Assembly: GCA_030425055.1 (NCBI GenBank)
Contig: JAUHVN010000141.1
Coordinates: 1 to 7,202 of the forward strand
Length of the DNA: 7,202 nt
Direction of reading: 5' to 3'
Source of the DNA: Actinomycetes bacterium
Lineage (GTDB): Bacteria; Actinomycetota; Actinomycetes; Actinomycetales; Microbacteriaceae
The notes beneath the pieces are model-generated. The model saw only the letters and a list, made by a program, of their open reading frames with translations. It was not told where the DNA came from and made no database searches. Positions within the stretch are counted from its first letter, which is position 1. Every line of letters begins with the position of its first letter. The position numbers and the translations under genes are program-made. Of this stretch, positions 6,036 to 7,202 are shown piece after piece.

Positions 6036-6487
6036 GTGACTGATGAGCAGTGGTCGGACGACGATCAGGCGTGGTTCGAGTACCACGTGCAGGGCATCAA
6101 CCATCCGGTCAAATCGCTGAAGCACTCTTCGGCGTCATCCGTGAGGGAACCTACGACCTGGACCGACTGCGTGAGTTCATCACGCCTGAATCGATCGCCA
6201 CGTGGGGTGACTTCTCGGGCTACACCGAGATCTTCAGATCCATCCCGAATCCCGCGATTGGCGCGTGTCCGAACCCTGCGTCTGGCGCGCCTGACGTGGT
6301 CTACGTCAAGGTCATCCCCAACGTGACAGAGCCCGAGGTGATCAGCGGCCCCACGCTCATGGAGGTCGCAGGCGTGTTCACCTTCGTCTATCGGCCCGAG
6401 TTGGGTGGGTGGAAGATGCACGCCTTTGGCGACCACGTGCTTCCGGAAGATCTTGTGCGCCCGGCGCCCAGCGAATCTCCGTTGTGA
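6036..6487 (+). pseudogene. Small unknown protein gene broken by an apparent 1-nt deletion
   Basis: The first 25 codons from GTG 6036 read VTDEQWSDDDQAWFEYHVQG and onward in one frame. From about 6110 the coding character passes to the -1 frame, which reads IAEALFGVIREGTYD and continues to the TGA at 6485-6487. Restoring one A in the AAA at 6111-6113 joins the halves as NHPVKIAEALFGVIREGTYD, giving 150 aa with no stops. The later part (NPASGAPDVVYVKVIPNV, then GVFTFVYRP, WKMHAFGDHVLPEDL) looks like a small alpha+beta domain, loosely like NTF2-type folds, but I do not recognise a family. No slippery heptamer for programmed frameshifting is present. Either the gene is inactivated or the base was lost in sequencing of a short homopolymer. 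It has its own leaderless promoter and is followed by two hairpins. Confidence 0.6.
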
Positions 6488-6523
6488 CGTAGCCTCGATC
6501 CACCGATCCAAGTGGGTCAACTC

Positions 6524-6569
6524 CCTGGACGATCCAGGCAGTACGCCAACGCCCCTCTCGCGGGCGTTG
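6524..6569 (+). terminator. Two consecutive hairpins after the frameshifted gene
   Basis: CCTGGA-CGA-TCCAGG (6524-6538) is a 6-bp stem with a 3-nt loop. CAACGCCC (6547-6554) pairs perfectly with GGGCGTTG (6562-6569) over a 7-nt loop. They begin 37 nt after the stop of the small gene. No T-run follows either stem, so termination is suggested by position and pairing only. Confidence 0.38.
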
Positions 6570-6574
6570 CCCGA

Positions 6575-6673
6575 ATGGAGACCGGCTTCCGCGCGGCCCG
6601 AAGTGGCTGGCGCATTGACTACATCCGCGTCTCAACCGTGACTGAGAAGCTTGAGCGACGACTGGACGCCTGA
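6575..6673 (+). pseudogene. Short fragment resembling a serine recombinase N-terminus
   Basis: A 32-codon frame from ATG 6575 to TGA 6671-6673. Its middle, RIDYIRVSTVTEKLERRLDA, closely follows the first strand and helix of resolvase/invertase-type serine recombinases (usual pattern R-I-G-Y-x-R-V-S-T followed by a helix ending in QLDAL), with Ser at nt 6632-6634 in the place of the nucleophile. Nothing after the stop restores the rest of the catalytic domain (no second Arg motif or DNA-binding helix-turn-helix in any frame up to 6836). If real, it is a remnant of a mobile element or resolvase gene. The short length means chance resemblance cannot be excluded. Confidence 0.35.
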
Positions 6674-6677
6674 CCGC

Positions 6678-6687
6678 GGGGGGGGGG
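6678..6687 (+). repeat. Run of ten G
   Basis: An uninterrupted G10 tract 4 nt after the stop of the recombinase-like fragment. Such tracts slip easily in replication and are error-prone in sequencing. No gene crosses it here, so phase variation of a product is not supported. Confidence 0.9.
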
Positions 6688-6836
6688 CATCATCCCGTCG
6701 ATATCTGCAGCGAGAAGATTCAGGAGAACGGCAGAGAGTGGGACCGGTCTGACGACCTCCTGAAAGTCTCCGCGACGTCCGCACGGGCCTCTCAGGCGTT
6801 TGGGCAACGAGCGGAAGGCGTTGGACATTGCCGCGG
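6688..6836. other. Non-coding or decayed stretch
   Basis: With 6488-6677 this makes about 350 nt without an intact gene. The frame DICSEKIQENGREWDRSDDL (nt about 6697-6756) is polar and might be further decayed coding DNA from the same mobile element, but no family match is evident. No promoter, tRNA or terminator is clear. Confidence 0.4.
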
Positions 6837-7184
6837 TCAATCTACGCTCAGGATCTCGCTGTCGTCACCGGACCACGGTAGGTCCATCCACTGCTTGCCG
6901 CGCGTTCGCGTCACGCCTGGCACTAGGGCGACTTCCTCCGCGTCCAACTCCAGGCCGCACACGGGGCATTCGAGTGCAAGCGGCACCAGTTCGATGGCGA
7001 CTTCGAGGAGTGTCCCATTCTCTTCTCCGTTCTCATCGATGCGTGGGACCTCACTGAAATCGTCGAGTTCGACGATGCCGTAGCCGATGTGAGCGCGGCG
7101 ACTGCAAGCAGGGCAAGACTTGCTGTCAGTGTGGTCAGGCCCGCCCCCGAACTCGTCCCACTGCCAGGGGCTACGTCCCTCCAT
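6837..7184 (-). CDS. Small protein with two CxxC pairs, zinc-ribbon-like
   Basis: A 115-aa acidic protein from ATG at 7184, ending at TGA on the minus strand. CPAC (Cys24, Cys27) and CPVCGLEL (Cys73, Cys76) form two knuckles of the zinc-ribbon type, separated by about 45 residues rich in Asp, Glu and aliphatic residues, so a single four-Cys zinc site with a long insertion is likely. The frame stays open upstream through an in-frame GTG at 7196 to the window edge, so the true start may lie further up or outside the window. No membrane segment or catalytic motif is seen. Proteins of this sort often bind nucleic acid or partner proteins, but no function can be assigned. It converges on the eroded region and faces away from the system at 1962-5506, so no operon link is suggested. 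Confidence 0.7.
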   Translation of the reverse strand: MEGRSPWQWDEFGGGPDHTDSKSCPACSRRAHIGYGIVELDDFSEVPRIDENGEENGTLLEVAIELVPLALECPVCGLELDAEEVALVPGVTRTRGKQWMDLPWSGDDSEILSVD

Positions 7185-7202
7185 GGCTACGTACACGGCT
7201 TC

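Noticed and set aside
6105..6121. Programmed -1 ribosomal frameshifting in the small gene at 6036.
   Set aside because: No X-XXY-YYZ slippery heptamer and no stable structure at the right distance downstream; a lost base is simpler.
6678..6687. G10 tract as a phase-variation switch.
   Set aside because: No reading frame with coding character crosses it and no promoter spacing is evident around it.
1..7202. CRISPR array, tRNA or rRNA gene.
   Set aside because: No spaced direct repeats and no cloverleaf or rRNA segment seen on either strand.

Overview
The window looks like chromosomal or island DNA from a high-GC Gram-positive bacterium, most likely an actinomycete and perhaps Microbacteriaceae. 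This rests on strong G+C at third codon positions, GTG starts, 4-bp start/stop overlaps, TANNNT -10 boxes placed 6-7 nt before a start codon (the leaderless pattern common in Actinobacteria), and ArsC proteins of the kind that actinomycetes couple to mycothiol or thioredoxin. The genus is inference only.

Bases 1-1736 hold three tandem arsenate reductase genes of the low-molecular-weight tyrosine phosphatase fold. The first is cut by the left edge, and the first and third carry an N-terminal helical extension while the second is the minimal form. A 9-bp perfect inverted repeat overlapping a candidate -10 box lies between genes 1 and 2 and is a plausible ArsR-type operator. A GC-rich hairpin follows gene 3. 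Together they form an arsenate-detoxification block; no transporter or ArsR gene lies inside the window.

Bases 1737-5506 hold the most interesting part: a GHKL-fold ATPase without kinase or sensor domains (421 aa), joined by a GTGA overlap to a 760-aa protein with two regions resembling orotate-phosphoribosyltransferase-type PRTase domains. Both PRPP-loop-like motifs lack the usual acidic pair. The two proteins are almost certainly made together. The region is visibly less GC-rich than the ars block, which fits acquisition by transfer. Its function is unknown; a conflict/defence or nucleotide-signalling module is a hypothesis.

Bases 5507-7202 are gene-poor and look eroded. They hold a weak minus-strand ORF, a small unknown gene with a clear leaderless promoter but an apparent 1-nt deletion in an A run, two hairpins, a short fragment resembling the N-terminus of a serine recombinase, a run of ten G, and, on the minus strand at the right edge, a small protein with two CxxC pairs (zinc-ribbon-like). 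This mix of remnants suggests the edge of an accessory island.
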